Of a stretch of 64,000 nucleotides of DNA, positions 29,501 to 40,231 are shown in pieces (the stretch's first letter is position 1; the number at the start of each line of letters is the position of its first letter). The DNA is taken from contig CBDCQY010000001.1 of NCBI GenBank assembly GCA_965220855.1, forward strand, positions 1,550,001-1,614,000, read 5' to 3'. This DNA is from Bin95 sp965220855 (lineage in GTDB: Bacteria > Pseudomonadota > Alphaproteobacteria > Bin95). Made by a program: the position numbers and the translations under genes. The notes under the pieces were generated by a model. The model did not search any database. It saw nothing but the letters and a program-made list of their open reading frames with translations, and was not told where the DNA came from.

Positions 29501-32444
29501 AATCGCCCGGCGCCACCGGAATGGCGTTCGGCGTCACCGTCACCAGTTTGGAGGATTTTGTCCAGTGATCGGGGCCGATGCGGTCCTCACCATACTCCTT
29601 GCCAAGAGCCTTCCTGAGCAACGCGCGAACAGCGAACGTGTATGTCGCGCCGTTGGTCAGACCCGTTACGGTGTGGCCGGTCGTGTTGGTGTTGCTGCCG
29701 CGAACGAGGCGCCAGCCGCCGGAATATTCCTCAGGCCAGACAAATGGAGGATAGTAGACATTCATGCGGGCATGCTGTTCGAACGGGTCCGCAAACCATT
29801 CGGAGCCGCCCTGCCGATGGCGCACGATATATCCGCCGATGGCCGAGTCATTCGGGTTGTCCCAGCTCAGCGTCACCCGCCCGTCGCCGGCCTTCGCGGT
29901 CAAGCTGTCGGCGTCGAACTTCACCGGATAGCGAGAGCGCACTGCAATATTGAAGGTCAGCGCCGCCCGGTCGCCATCGGCATCGGTCGCACTGTAGGTA
30001 TAGACCGTGTCCGAGTCCGGAGCCGGCGTGGCGGGCTGGAACGCCCGGTAGATCCTGCGCGTTGCGGGGTCGAAGAAGCGCCCCGGCGGCAGCGCCGGCG
30101 TCAGCGCATAGGTCAGCGCCCCGTCCCCGCCCTGCGCCTCCGGCAGCGTGATCTCGAAGTCCAGCCTGCTGTAAATCCGGTAGTCGCGGATCGTCGTCGT
30201 CCCGAAGGAAGGCGCCAGGTCCTCCACGACCGCCAGCACCTCCCCGGAGGCCGGCGCGTTGCCGCTGGCGTTCACCGCCCGCACCTGGAAGCGCCAGGTG
30301 GTCCGCTCCGGCAGGCCGGTCACCGTGTGGCTGGTGGTCTCCGGGCCGCTGCCGGGAATCGCCGTCCATGTGTTATCCGGCCCGGCATTGCCGCTCGTGC
30401 TCGCACTCGCCGCCTGCGCGCCGCCGGGCGCGCCCCGACTATGGCGAAGCTCATAGCCGGTGATGGTGGGGTCTTGCGGGTCGTCCCAGCTGAGCGTCAC
30501 CTCTCCGATCCCGACCGTCGCGGTCAGCCCCGAGGGCCTGGACGGCGGCGCGACTGCGGGCGTTCCCGCAACCGTGGCGGCCGGCCCCGCGCCCGCCTCG
30601 TTCGCCGCGCGCAGCTCGAAGCTGTAGCCGGTGTCGTTGGCGAGGCCCGTCACCCGGTGGCGGGTGGCGTCGCCGGCAAGGTCCGTCCAGGCGTCGCTCG
30701 CGGTGAAGGGCAGCGTTGACGTGGCCTTCCAGCGCAATTGCTGGCTGGCAATGTCGTTCGTATTCGTCGGCAAGGCCCAGGTCAGCACCACCGAACCGTC
30801 GTCTCCGGCCGCCGCCAGCCCTGTCGGCGCGCCCGGAACCGCCAGAACCTTGAGCGTGAAGCCGAGGCTGGCCGCATCGCCATCGGCGTCGGTCGCGGTC
30901 CAGCTCCAGGTCGCGACCGCCTGGCCCATGGTCGGCGTGCCGCTGACGGTGCGCGTCGCCGCGTCGAGGGCGAGGCCCGCAGGCAGGTCGGGTGTCAGCG
31001 CGTAGCTGAGCGCCCCGTCGCCGCCGGTCGCCTCGGGCAGGGTGAAGGCTGTAATCGCCTCGTCCAGCGTGAAGCTTCGATCCGCCACCGTCTCATCGCC
31101 GAAGGAAGGCGTGCGGTCGATGGTGAGGACGGTCGCCTCGGCCGAGGCCGGACCGGGGCCGGTGGCGTTCACGGCGCGCAGCTCGAAGCGGTATGTCGTC
31201 CCTCCGGCGAGGCCGGTCACTTCATGGCTGGTGGTGGCGGCCGTGCTGTCGGCGATGGCGGTCCAGGCGTCATCGTCGGCGAAGCTCGCCGCATCGGTGT
31301 AGCGCAGCTCATAACCGGTGAGGGTCGCGTCCGAGGGATCGTCCCAGGCGAGCGTGACCGCCCCGGCGCTTGCCGTCGCGGTCAGGTTGGCGGGCTGGGC
31401 CGGCGCGCGCGCTTCGGGCGTCGCCGCGACGGTCGCCAGCGGCCCCTCGCCATTGCCGTTGGAGGCGCGCATCTCGAAGGTATAGGGCGTGGCGTTGGTC
31501 AAGCCGGTCACGCGGTGGGCGGTCGCCGTCCCGGACAGAACGGTCCAGGTGTCGTAGGGGCTGAAGGGCAGGTCCGCCGTCGGCTTCCAGCGCAGGTGCA
31601 GCTTGTCGGTCGAGGGCGGCGCGGGCGGCAGCGTCCAGGTGAGCGCGACCGAGCCGTCATCCCCCGCGGCCGCAAGCCCGCTCACCGCCCCCGGCGTCGA
31701 GGCCAGCGGCGTCGCCGTCACCACATGGGAACCCCTGCCGTAAGAAACGCCATTCACGATGGCTTCGGCGATGATCTGGAAGGCGTATTGCTCGCCACCG
31801 AAGAGGCCTGTCACCGTGTAGCTGCCGGTGGACTGGTGGCTCCCCGGAATCGGACTGTGATGGGTGCGCTTCCAGCTGCGCCCGTTCGTGTGGGGATCCT
31901 TCCACTCTATCGGGTCGTCGACATTCGAACCCTGCTGGTAGCTCACATAATAGCGAACGATGCTGCCATCCGGGGAGGGCGTCCAGGTGAGCGCGACGGA
32001 ACCGAGCCCCGGAACCGCCTTCAGATTCTCGGGTTTGCGAGGATATTCGGTAAAGATGTCGAGCAGGAAGGGCAGCGACGCCCGGTCGCCGTCGGCGTCG
32101 GTCGCTATGTAGGTGTAGGTGTGCGCGAACTCCGCGCCGAACCATTCTGCCGACGTGCCCGAGATTTCCCGCGTCGCCGGATTGAAGCGCAGGCCGAACG
32201 GCAGGGCGGGGCTGATGCTGTAGGCCAGCGGACCGTCGCCGCCGGTCGCTTCCGGCAGCGCCTCGGTCACCACGGGAATGTTGTGCCGGAAGATCTTGTC
32301 CACGATCTTCTGCGACCCGAAGGTCGGAACCGAGCCGGTCTTCACCCGAAGGGCGAAGTCGAGCCGCGCCTCGTCGCCATCGGCGTCTGTCGCCCGGTAG
32401 AGGTAGCTCTTCGGCGCCTGCCTTGCGGTCGGCGTACCGGTCAC
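23514..32444 (-). pseudogene. Giant autotransporter-like surface protein B, C-terminal part (out of frame with its start)
   Basis: An open frame of 2,976 codons carrying most of the passenger and the entire barrel of protein B. It has many FN3 modules, He_PIG-like modules and the C-terminal barrel ending DLRLGF. It lacks a signal peptide; the first available start in frame is GTG at 32444 inside a He_PIG module (VTGTPTARQAPKSYLY). The homologous frame is open further upstream to a 10-bp deletion near 32518-32526, beyond which it continues in the frame of 32504-36691. As it stands this part could not be secreted by Sec unless the frame is restored. The barrel is nearly identical to that of protein A, and the passenger contains one copy of the internal duplication and most of the second. 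Confidence 0.8.
26886..30290 (-). repeat. Internal duplication in gene B, copy 1
   Basis: This segment matches 31140-34555 at an offset of 4,254 bp, changing to 4,244 after the 10-bp deletion and about 4,265 near the end. Long runs are identical or nearly so, for example around 27190/31444, 28079/32333 and 28921/33165. It encodes a block of FN3 and He_PIG modules, including the unusual YVSYQQGSNVDDP module. Confidence 0.85.
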
Positions 32445-34555
32445 CTGCCGGGTCGCCGCGTCGAAGGTCAGGCCCGCCGGCAGCGCCGGCGTTACGCTAT
32501 AGCTCAGCGCCCCGTCGCCGCCGGCAGGGTCAGCGGGGTTATCGTTCGGTCGCGGTCGAACGCCATGTCGGCCACTGTCGCGGAGCCGAAGTCCGGCGCG
32601 CCGCCCTCCACCACCGCGATGGTGAAGCCGAGCGAGGTCTTCTCCTTGCCGTTCTCGAGCCAGTCGTCATAGATGTCCTCGTCGGTCGCCGTATAGAGAT
32701 AGGTCTTCGGCGTCTGGAGCACGGTCGGCGTCCCGCTGATCTGGCGCGTCGCGGCGTCGAAGCTCAGGCCGGGCGGCAGGGGCGTCACGCTGTAGGTGAG
32801 CGCCCCCTCGCCGCCGGTCGCCTCCGGCAAGGTCAGCGGGGCGATGGCGACATTCTGCGTGAAGGAGCGGTTGGCGACGGTCGCGCCGCCGAAGCTCGGC
32901 GAACTGTTGGCCGAGACGGTCAGCACGAAAGGCAGCACCGCCTCGTCGCCGTCCATATCCGCTACCTTCAGGCTGTAGGCGGTCGCCGTCTGGGCCGAGG
33001 AGGGCGTGCCGGCGATCTGGCGCGTATGGCGGCCGAAGACCAGCCCGTCGGGCAGCGCCGGGGTCACGCTGTAGGTCAGCGGCGGGTTGCCGCCGGTCGC
33101 CGCCGGGAAGATCAGCCCGGTCACCGGCGAGTTCTGCCGCAGCAGCTTGTCGGAGATCGACGCAGTTCCGAAGGAGGGCGCAAGGTCCTGCGGCGTCGCG
33201 GTCGCCTCGTCCGAGGCCGGACCGGCGCCGCTGGCGTTCACCGCGCGGATCTGGAAGCGCCAGAGCGTGTCGTCGGCGAGGCCGGTTACCTTGTAGTCGG
33301 TGGTGGCGCCGCCGCTGCCGGCGATGGCGCTCCAGGCGTCGGTCGCCCCGAAGCTGGCGTTCGCGGTGTAGCGCAGCTCATAGCCGGTGATCGTCGGGTC
33401 CGAGGGGTCGTCCCAGGCGAGCAGCGCCGCGCCGCTGACCGCCGTCGCGGCGAGGCCGGTCGGCTTGGCGGGCGTCATCACCTTGGGCGCGCCCTCTGCG
33501 GTCGCCGCCGCACCGGTCCCGAGCCCGTTCGCGGCCCGCAGCTCGAAGCTGTAGTTCACGTCGTTGGTGAGGCCGGTGACGCGGTGGGCGGTGGCGTCAC
33601 CGGCGAGATCGGTCCAGGCGTCGCTGTCGGTGAAGGGCAGCGCAGAGGTCGCTTTCCAGCGCAGCTGCAGCTTCTCGATGTCGATGGTGTTGCCCGGTCG
33701 CGTCCAGGAGAGCGCCAGGGCGCTATCGTCGGCGCTGGCGGCGAAATCGCCCGGCGCCGCCGGAATGGCGTTCGGCGTCACCGTCAACAGTTTGGAGGAT
33801 TTCGTCCAGAAACGACCCGACGGGTAGTCGTAGCCATATCTGTCCTCGCCATACTCCTCGTTGAGAATATCGGCGCGCAGCATCACTGCGCGAACAGCGA
33901 ACGTGTATGACTCGCCGTTGGTCAGGCCCGTTACGGTGTGGCCGGTCGTGTTGGTGTTGCTGCCGCGAATGAGGCGCCAGCCGCCGGAATATTCCTCAGG
34001 CCAGAGCGCCAGACCATGCCAGATATTCATCCGGGAATGCTGTTTGAACGGGTCCGCAAACCATTCCGGCCCGCCCTGCCCATGGCGCACGAGATATTCG
34101 AAGATGGCCGGGTCGTTCGGATTGTCCCAGCTCAGCGTCACCCGGCCGTCGCCGGCCGTCGCGGTGAGACTGTTCGCGTCGAACTTCACCGGGAAGGGAG
34201 TGCGCACCGCGATATTGAAGGTCAGCGTCGCCCGGTCGCCATCGGCATCGGTCGCGCTGTAGGTATAGACCGTGTCCGAGTCCGGAGCCGGCGTGGCGGG
34301 TTTGAACGCCCGGTAGATCCTGCGCGTCGCGGGGTCGAAGAAGCGCCCCGGCGGCAGCGCCGGCGTCAGCGCATAGGTCACCGTCCCGTCCCCGCCCTGC
34401 GCCTCCGGCAGCGTGATCTCGAAGTCCAGCCTGCTGTAAATCCGGTAGTCGCGGATCGTCGTCGTCCCGAAGGAAGGCGCCAGATCCTCCACGACCGCCA
34501 CCGCCTCCCCGGAGGCCGGCCCGGCGCCGCCCGCGTTCACCGCGCGCAGCTCGAA
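31140..34555 (-). repeat. Internal duplication in gene B, copy 2
   Basis: Second copy of the block at 26886-30290, in the same orientation. It carries the 10-bp deletion, which copy 1 lacks. Small indels occur near 33800-33860. The similarity fades beyond about 34555, although the module order stays comparable. Confidence 0.85.
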
Positions 34556-36691
34556 GCGCCAGGTCCCTTGCTGCGAGAAGCCGGTCACCGTGTGGCCGGT
34601 GGTGGTGGCGCTGCTGTCGGCGATGGCGGTCCAGGCGTCATCGTCGGCGAAGCTCGCCGCATCGGTGTAGCGCAGCTCATAGAAGGCGATGGTGGGGTCT
34701 TGCGGGTCGTCCCAGCTGAGCGTCACCTGCCCGACCCCGCCCGTCGCGGCCAGCCCCGTCGGCGCGCCCGGAAGCCCTCGCACCTCTATAGTGAAGCTCA
34801 GGCTGGCGCTGTCGCCGTCGCTGTCGGTCACGGTCCAGCTGTAGCTCGTTGCGGCCTGGAGCGCCGTCGGGGTTCCGCTGACGGTGCGCGTCTCAATGTC
34901 GAGGGCGAGGCCCGCAGGCAGGGTGGGCGTCAGCGCATAGCTGCGCAGCCCGTCGCCGCCGCTGGCTTCCGGCAGGGTGAAGGCCGTAATCGCCGCATTC
35001 TGTGCAAAGCTCCGGTCCGCCACCGTGGCCTGGCCGAAGGAGGGCATGAGGTTCTGCGGCGTGCCCGCGACCGTGGCGGCCGGCCCCGCGCCCAGCCCGT
35101 TCGCCGCGCGCAGCTCGACGCTGTAGGCGGTATCGTTGGTCAATCCTCTGACCCGATAGCCGGTGGCGTCGCCGGCAAGGTCGGTCCAGGCGTCGCTCGC
35201 GGTGAAGGGCAGCGCCGAACTGGCCTTCCAGCGCAGTTGCAGCTTCTCGATGTCGGAGGTGTTGGTCGGCAGCGCCCAGGAGAGCGCCAGCCCGCCATTG
35301 CCCCCGAGGGCCGCCAGCCCCGTCGGCGCCCCCGGAACCGCATTCGGCGTCGCCGTCGCCGTCTCGGAGGCGCTGCTTTTCGTAAAGCCCCCCGCATGGC
35401 GGCGTATTGCGCGGATCTGGAACGCATAGCCCGCGCCATTGTCCAGCCCGGTCACGATATGGCTCGTCGTGGCGCCGCTGCTGCCGGCGATCGTGGCCCA
35501 GCCGCCATCGCCGCTGAGGCCTCCGCCTTTCCTGTAGCGGAGCTGGTAATCGGTCATCCAGGGATCGTCCGGATCGTCCCAGCTGAGCGTCACCTGGCCG
35601 TCGCCCGCCTGGGCGGCGAGATTTGTCGGTATGGCCGGCGCGATATACTGAAATCTCAGCTTGAACGTGAGCGACGCCTGCTGGCCGGCCTCATCCGTCG
35701 CCGTCAGGGTGTAGGTCTTGAAGGGCCGGATCGTCCCCGAACTTCCGTCGGCCGATCTGGCGGTCCCCCACCCCTCGATCCGCCGATCCGAAGCCGTGAA
35801 AGCGAAGCCGTCGGGCAACGCTGGCGTCAGCGCATAGGTCACCGCGCCCGCGCCGCCCGTCGCCGCCGGGAGCTGCTCGTCCCACTCCGGCAAAAACGAA
35901 GAATACCGACGGAAATGCCAATCCAGATCCGCAACGCTGGCGTTGCCGAATGTCAGCGGCTGGGCCGGCGCCAGCACCTCGATGGCGAAGCTGAGGCTGG
36001 CGGTGTCGCCGCCCGCGTCGGTGACGGTCCAGCTGTAGCCGGTCGCCGCCTGGACCGCCGTCGGCGTCCCGCTGACGGTGCGCGTCGCCATGTCGAGGCT
36101 GAGGCCCGCCGGCAGGGCCGGCGTCAGCGCATAGCTCAGCGTTCCCGCGCCGCCGGTCGCTTCCGGCAGCACCAGCGCTGCGATCGCGACACCTTGCGTG
36201 TAGCTCCGGTCGGCGATCGTCGCGGCCGCGTCGAAGGCGAGCGCGGGGCCGCCCAGCGTCGCCGTCGCGAGGCCGGATGACGGGCCGTATTGCCTCGAAT
36301 ACCACCACCCCCAGTCCGGATAGACATCGTAGGCCCTGCGGATCTGGAAGACATAGTCCGCGCCATTCTCCAGCCCCGTCACCGTGTGTGCGGTCGTCCG
36401 GAAGGTGCTGCCGGCGATGTTTTGCCAGCCGCCGCCGTCCGGGAAGCTCGCGCCCTTGCGGTAGCGGACCTGGTAGCTGTCCAGCCACCAATTGTTGTCG
36501 GCGTCCGAGCCGGCGCCATTGTCAATCCAGCTATCGCTCCAGCTGAGCGTCACCTCGCCATCGCCCGCCGTGGCGGTGAGATTTTGCGGAGCGGCCGGGG
36601 TGTAGGCCTCCGCCGCCGGCGCGAATGTCAGCAGCAATAATGCGGCGAATGCGGCCATCCCGGCGCGCAAACATGCGATGTTTCGAAACAT
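32504..36691 (-). pseudogene. Giant autotransporter-like surface protein B, N-terminal part (truncated by frameshift)
   Basis: The 5' part of gene B. MFRNIACLRAGMAAFAALLL and a following AEA-Y give a signal peptide (cut near residue 29), hence the ATG at 36691 rather than one 49 codons earlier. FN3 modules (PQNLTATAGDGEVTLSW and others) alternate with He_PIG-like modules (LPEATGG, VSGTPTA, TDADGD). The frame ends abruptly in LTLPAATGR-stop where the parallel module at about 28280 reads LTLPEATGGDGAL. Comparison of the DNA shows that ten bases (GGTCGCCTCC on the plus strand) are missing. Restored, the protein would have about 4,390 residues. Without repair it is a secreted fragment lacking the barrel. 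Confidence 0.8.
32518..32526 (-). other. 10-bp deletion causing the frameshift in surface-protein gene B
   Basis: Plus strand here reads CCGTCGCCGCCGGCAGGGTC. The duplicated segment at about 28258-28288 reads CCGTCGCCGCC, then GGTCGCCTCC, then GGCAGAGTC. The missing ten bases are flanked by CCGG repeats, as expected for slippage or recombination between short direct repeats. Confidence 0.85.
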
Positions 36692-36937
36692 AATATGTTT
36701 CGCTTCGTATGATCTATCGGGCGATGCAGGTCGCGCTGCAACACGCTCCCTGTTCGGGATCAAGGCCGGCGAGGGCGAGCATCGCATGGCGCGGATCGTG
36801 CGCAAAGCGTTGAACGGATTCATCGCTTCCGACTCCATATCAGAGTGCTTCTCCGAATATTAGAGCGAGGAACGCGATAGAAGAGTCAAGTCGTTTTTAC
36901 AGAATAGCGTAAATTTTTCTCGAAACCCGCATCAACT

Positions 36938-37387
36938 TCAAGCAAAGCAAGGAAATTTTATTCGCCCGACCCCATGCCCGCTCCTCGCGGCCGTCTTCAT
37001 CGGCAGACCCGGAAGCGCGCGAGTGGCGGCGCAGCCCGTCCACCGTCCCCGAGCCCGGCGCGCCGTAGCGTTGCGTCCTTGAACGCGCCGGCGAAGCCGG
37101 CCTCGGCATGGTCGAGACCTCCCGCCAGCATCGCCGCGACGTCCGCGTGCAAGGAAACGGCGCTCGAAGGCATCGGGGAGAGCGTCCGGTCGGTCCTCTG
37201 CGAGGGCGAGGGCGTCCGCGCGGACGAGTTCGCCGGCCGGGATTTGGTGTTGCATGGCGGCCCGCCCGATCGTCTGCCACCCGGAATCGGAGAAGCGGAT
37301 TTGGGGGATCGCTCGGCTTTCCGGCCGCCTGACTGCCGGTTGCGGGTGTTTCGCGAGCGCTTTTCTGCGCTCCTGCGCCCACTTCAT
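36938..37387 (-). pseudogene. Possible degraded small accessory protein (relaxosome/RHH-like start)
   Basis: From ATG 37387 about 66 residues look coherent: MKWAQERRKALAKHPQP, then IPQIRFSDSGWQTIGRAA and IPAGELVRADALALAEDR. The arrangement (basic N-terminus, IRFSDxxWxxI strand-helix, GELVRxxAL helix) resembles mobilisation-type or ribbon-helix-helix proteins. Beyond about 37190 the frame turns into Arg-rich, low-information sequence, as expected after a frameshift. The family idea is from memory of the pattern and is uncertain. It could be a relic belonging to the neighbouring island. Confidence 0.3.
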
Positions 37388-38107
37388 CTGCCGATTCCGG
37401 AAATTCCTCGCACCGGACCGGCGCTCCGGCGGACGCCCTTCGGTCGAAACGCAAGGCTCGGCAGGCGCGACCGCGAGCCGAATATCGGTCTCGGCGGGGC
37501 GTGTTCGGACGCGTATGCTGCGTGGTCAGAGGGTAATACATCGTCATACACGGCGCACTCGGGAACACTCAATCCGACTGCTCGACCCGGCATGGGCCGA
37601 CAGGGATGCGCACCCGTACAACAAATCGCGTATGCTCAGAGAATACGCGCTCGTTCCACGATACCCCGGACTATCTATGGCGTTGAAAACGCACCGAAAT
37701 ACTGGACAGGCGTGCGCATGGCATACCCCGCAGGGGACCTGCGTCCGGTGTGAGATCGAAACGCCCGAAGGCGTCGAGATCGCGCTTCCTGACCGCTCAA
37801 CCCGTCGGGCGACAAAGGCCGTTGTGCGACCGGCGTTTAGCCCGAGCGGCGTTTGAGCGGCAGCGCCCGCCGCGCACCTGCGGAGACAGCCTCCGAACCG
37901 CCGCGCGACTTCCGAACTGTAGTATAGGAAGCGCACGGTAACGGCGCAATGCGAACCGCAGTAGTCGGCGCGACCGCTGTCGGTGAGGCGAGCGCGGCTG
38001 TCGGCAGCAGTGCCGGCGCGAGTGTCGGCGGTCGTGCGGCAGGCAGTGCGGGGATGGCGGCGCAGCGCTGCCTGCGCCGCTGCGCCGGACCGTGATGACG
38101 GGAATGA

Positions 38108-38136
38108 ACGGGCCGCGCCGGAGCGACGCGGCCCGT
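38108..38136. terminator. Stem-loop downstream of the DUF2493 gene
   Basis: ACGGGCCGCG (38108-38117) and CGCGGCCCGT (38127-38136) form a perfect 10-bp stem with a 9-base loop, 15 bp past the stop of the minus-strand gene. There is no T-run after the stem on that strand, so termination is likely but not certain. Confidence 0.5.
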
Positions 38137-38150
38137 TGCGGTGTTGCGGG

Positions 38151-39068
38151 TCAGGCGGCGACCTTGTGCACGGGGATGCCGAGCTGCGCGGCCTTCTCGA
38201 CGAGGTTGTCGGTGATGCCGGAGCCGGGGAAGGCGATGACGCCCTTCGGCAGCAGGTTCAGCAGTTCGTCGTTGCGCCGGAAGGGGGCGGCGCGGCCGTG
38301 GGCGTTCCAGTCCGGCTTGCAGACGACCTGGTCCACGCCGCGCTGCTCGGCCCACTGCGCCGCGAGCCTCTCGACGCCGGGTCCGCCGCCATGCACCAGC
38401 ACCATGTCGGGATATTTGGCGCGCACGCGGTCGAGTCTGGCGAACACCGCGCCCGCGTCGCCGACCTGCTTGCCGCCGGCGATGGCGACCAGGGTGCCCT
38501 CCGGCAGGTGCGCGCGCGTCTCGCGGTCCTTGCGGGCGCGCTGGAAGTCGCGGGCGTCGATGGCGGCGGAGGTGAGCCTGCCGGTCTGGCTGGTGTGGCT
38601 GCCGCGCCTCGGACGCCAGACCTCGCGGGTGACGCTGCGATACTGCTCGGCCAGCGCGTCGCGCATCCGCTCGAAGGCGTCGCGGCGGTCGCCGAGATTC
38701 TGCGCGCGGTCAGTCAGCAGTTCGAGCTCGCGCGCCTTGACCTCCGTGCCGTCCTGGGCGCGCTCAAGGTCGCGCATGTCGGGCGTGAGGCGGTCGATGG
38801 AGCGGTCGAGCCTGCGGACCTGGGCGTCGAAGGCATTGACGATGCCCCAGAGCAGGTGCTCGCGCTCGTCGGCGAGCTGGAAGCCGTCGGGGGCGACGCC
38901 CTCGGCGACGATGCGGAAGGCTTCGCTGCTGGCGGCGATGGCCTCGTCGCGATCCCAGACCTCGCGGGGGTCGTGCTCGTCGCGCTCCGGGGTTGCGCCG
39001 AAGAGGGCGGCCTGTTCGCAGACGGTGGCGGTGACGGACAGCGCCCGGTGGATGTCGATGTCGTACAT
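38151..39068 (-). CDS. DUF2493 domain protein (YspA/SLOG-like nucleotide-binding fold)
   Basis: A 305-residue island protein. The C-terminal 130 residues form a DUF2493 (YspA, SLOG superfamily) domain: GTLVAIAGGKQVGDAGAVF, MVLVHGGGPGVERLAAQWA, then VIAFPGSGITDNLVEKAAQL and a final strand IPVHKV. SLOG folds bind nucleotide-derived ligands. The first 170 residues are helical, with charged segments that may be coiled coil. The start at 39068 (MYDIDIHRAL) has GAGGAG upstream and is preferred over an in-frame ATG 34 codons earlier. Such genes are common on plasmids and integrated elements near ssb, as here. The function is undefined. Confidence 0.8.
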   Translation of the reverse strand: MYDIDIHRALSVTATVCEQAALFGATPERDEHDPREVWDRDEAIAASSEAFRIVAEGVAPDGFQLADEREHLLWGIVNAFDAQVRRLDRSIDRLTPDMRDLERAQDGTEVKARELELLTDRAQNLGDRRDAFERMRDALAEQYRSVTREVWRPRRGSHTSQTGRLTSAAIDARDFQRARKDRETRAHLPEGTLVAIAGGKQVGDAGAVFARLDRVRAKYPDMVLVHGGGPGVERLAAQWAEQRGVDQVVCKPDWNAHGRAAPFRRNDELLNLLPKGVIAFPGSGITDNLVEKAAQLGIPVHKVAA

Positions 39069-39476
39069 GATGAACTCCTCGCTTGCGTTGGAGGCCTTGC
39101 GGCCCGTTGACCGGTGCGGTGCTCGCTCCGGCGTCTGTCTCATTGGGACACGCGCGCGGAGCGGAGCCACCGGGACCGGAATGAATGGCCCGGCGCGGTG
39201 CGCGAGTGGTGCGGGCGCACAAGCGAGCGCAGCGAGCGCGGAGCCACGGTCGCGCGCCGCGCCGGGCCTAGGCGCGCCAGCGCCGTTTCATTGCGAGTCC
39301 CGGCCGGAACGGAGCGCAAGCGGAGTGGAGGACCCCGAAGGGGTTGGCGTAGTGAGCACGTGTGGCACGATGAGACAGACAGAGGAGAGAGCGTTTCTCT
39401 CCACCTGCACCGACCCCTTCTGCGGTGCAGCCTGCACGGCCTTCGGGATGAAGCGCGGGCCAGGCCGCCCGCGCAC
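39069..39476. other. 408-bp intergenic stretch with small stem-loops
   Basis: No gene is supported. Two compact hairpins are visible: AACCCC/GGGGT around a three-base loop (39332-39345) and GGAGAGA/TCTCTCC with loop GCGTT (39384-39402). The second lies about 75 bp past the stop of the small minus-strand gene. The stretch also has purine-rich, low-complexity GAGCG repeats (39230-39245). Confidence 0.4.
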
Positions 39477-39704
39477 TCATCGGTACGGATGCGTCCGCAG
39501 GCGCTGCACGGCGACCTCGCGGATGCGGGCGCGGTCGCGCACGGCGATCCAGCCCCTGGGGTCCTCGTCGAGATGGACCAGATAGACCCGCCGTCCGGGC
39601 TTCAGGATGTCGTCCTGGGCGTGGACGCCGCCCACACAGGCGCCGTCGGCGTCACGGATGCGGGACTCGGCCGGGGTGATGCGTTCGAAGGCGATCTCGC
39701 TCAT
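39477..39704 (-). CDS. Small hypothetical protein (75 aa) downstream of island SSB
   Basis: An unrecognised 75-residue protein starting MSEIAFERITPAESRIRD, continuing DDILKPGRRVYLVHLDEDP and ending LRTHPYR. Codon use looks coding, and it sits 80 bp after the ssb gene on the same strand, so both are probably co-transcribed. The mixed strand-rich middle suggests a small beta-fold. No function can be assigned. Confidence 0.6.
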   Translation of the reverse strand: MSEIAFERITPAESRIRDADGACVGGVHAQDDILKPGRRVYLVHLDEDPRGWIAVRDRARIREVAVQRLRTHPYR

Positions 39705-39784
39705 CGGGATGCTCCAGCCTGGCGAAAAGAAGATCGGGCCGACGCGCGCGGCGCCGGCCCGATGGGTGGGGGATTGCGACGGCC

Positions 39785-40231
39785 TCAGAACGGCAGGTCG
39801 TCGTCGGCAGCCTCCGCAGGCGCCGGGGCGGCGGTCCCGGCATCGGTCGCCGGCTCCGTCGCCGACGGTGCGGCGCCGTTCGCCTTGTCGAGGAACTGCA
39901 CGCGCCCGCCTGGGACCAGCAGGATCTCGGTCGAGAAGCGGTCCGCATCCTCGCCGTCGCGCTTCCAGCGCCGCGTCTGCAGCTTGCCCGCGACATAGAC
40001 CAGGCGGCCCTTCTTCGCGTTCTTGCTCAGCATGTCCACCAGACCGTCCTGGAAGGTGACGATGCGGTGCCACTCGGTGCGGTCCACCCGCTCGCCGGAG
40101 TTGCGGTCGAGATAGCTCTCGTCGGTGGCGACGCTGAAGTTGGCGACGCGCCCGCCCGAGACGAGGTTGTTCACGGTGACGTCGGCGCCGATGCGCCCGA
40201 TGAGTTCGGCCCGGTTGAGTCCGAATGCCAT
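39785..40231 (-). CDS. ssb: Single-stranded DNA-binding protein (island copy)
   Basis: A 148-residue SSB. The OB-fold starts MAFGLNRAELIGRIGADVTV and continues VANFSVATDESY, EWHRIVTF and GRLVYVAGKLQTRRW. A Pro/Ala-rich linker leads to the acidic tip DDDLPF that binds partner proteins. ATG 40231 is preferred; the frame upstream lacks SSB features. The small 75-residue gene and the DUF2493 gene follow on the same strand. As it lies in an integrase-bearing island, it is likely an element-borne SSB rather than the housekeeping copy, which is not in the window. Confidence 0.93.
   Translation of the reverse strand: MAFGLNRAELIGRIGADVTVNNLVSGGRVANFSVATDESYLDRNSGERVDRTEWHRIVTFQDGLVDMLSKNAKKGRLVYVAGKLQTRRWKRDGEDADRFSTEILLVPGGRVQFLDKANGAAPSATEPATDAGTAAPAPAEAADDDLPF

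Larger units (their letters stand above)
36692..38150. other. Gene-poor stretch at the island edge
   Basis: 36692-36960 is AT-rich and probably holds the promoter of surface-protein gene B. From 36960 to 38150 no frame looks fully coding on either strand except the first third of the 36938-37387 ORF, listed separately. G+C drops locally around 37500-37720. A short Gly/Ala-rich plus-strand frame at 37949-38095 (MRTAVVGATAVGEASAA) is not credible on its own. Confidence 0.5.

Noticed and set aside
36897..37570. Possible CRISPR or regular short repeats in the gene-poor stretch
   Set aside because: No repeat-spacer periodicity is visible here or elsewhere. The only regular repeats in the window are coding modules of the surface proteins.
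39114..39998. Plus-strand frames across the ssb/small-gene region
   Set aside because: Antisense to SSB and the 75-aa gene, with low-complexity composition and no motif.
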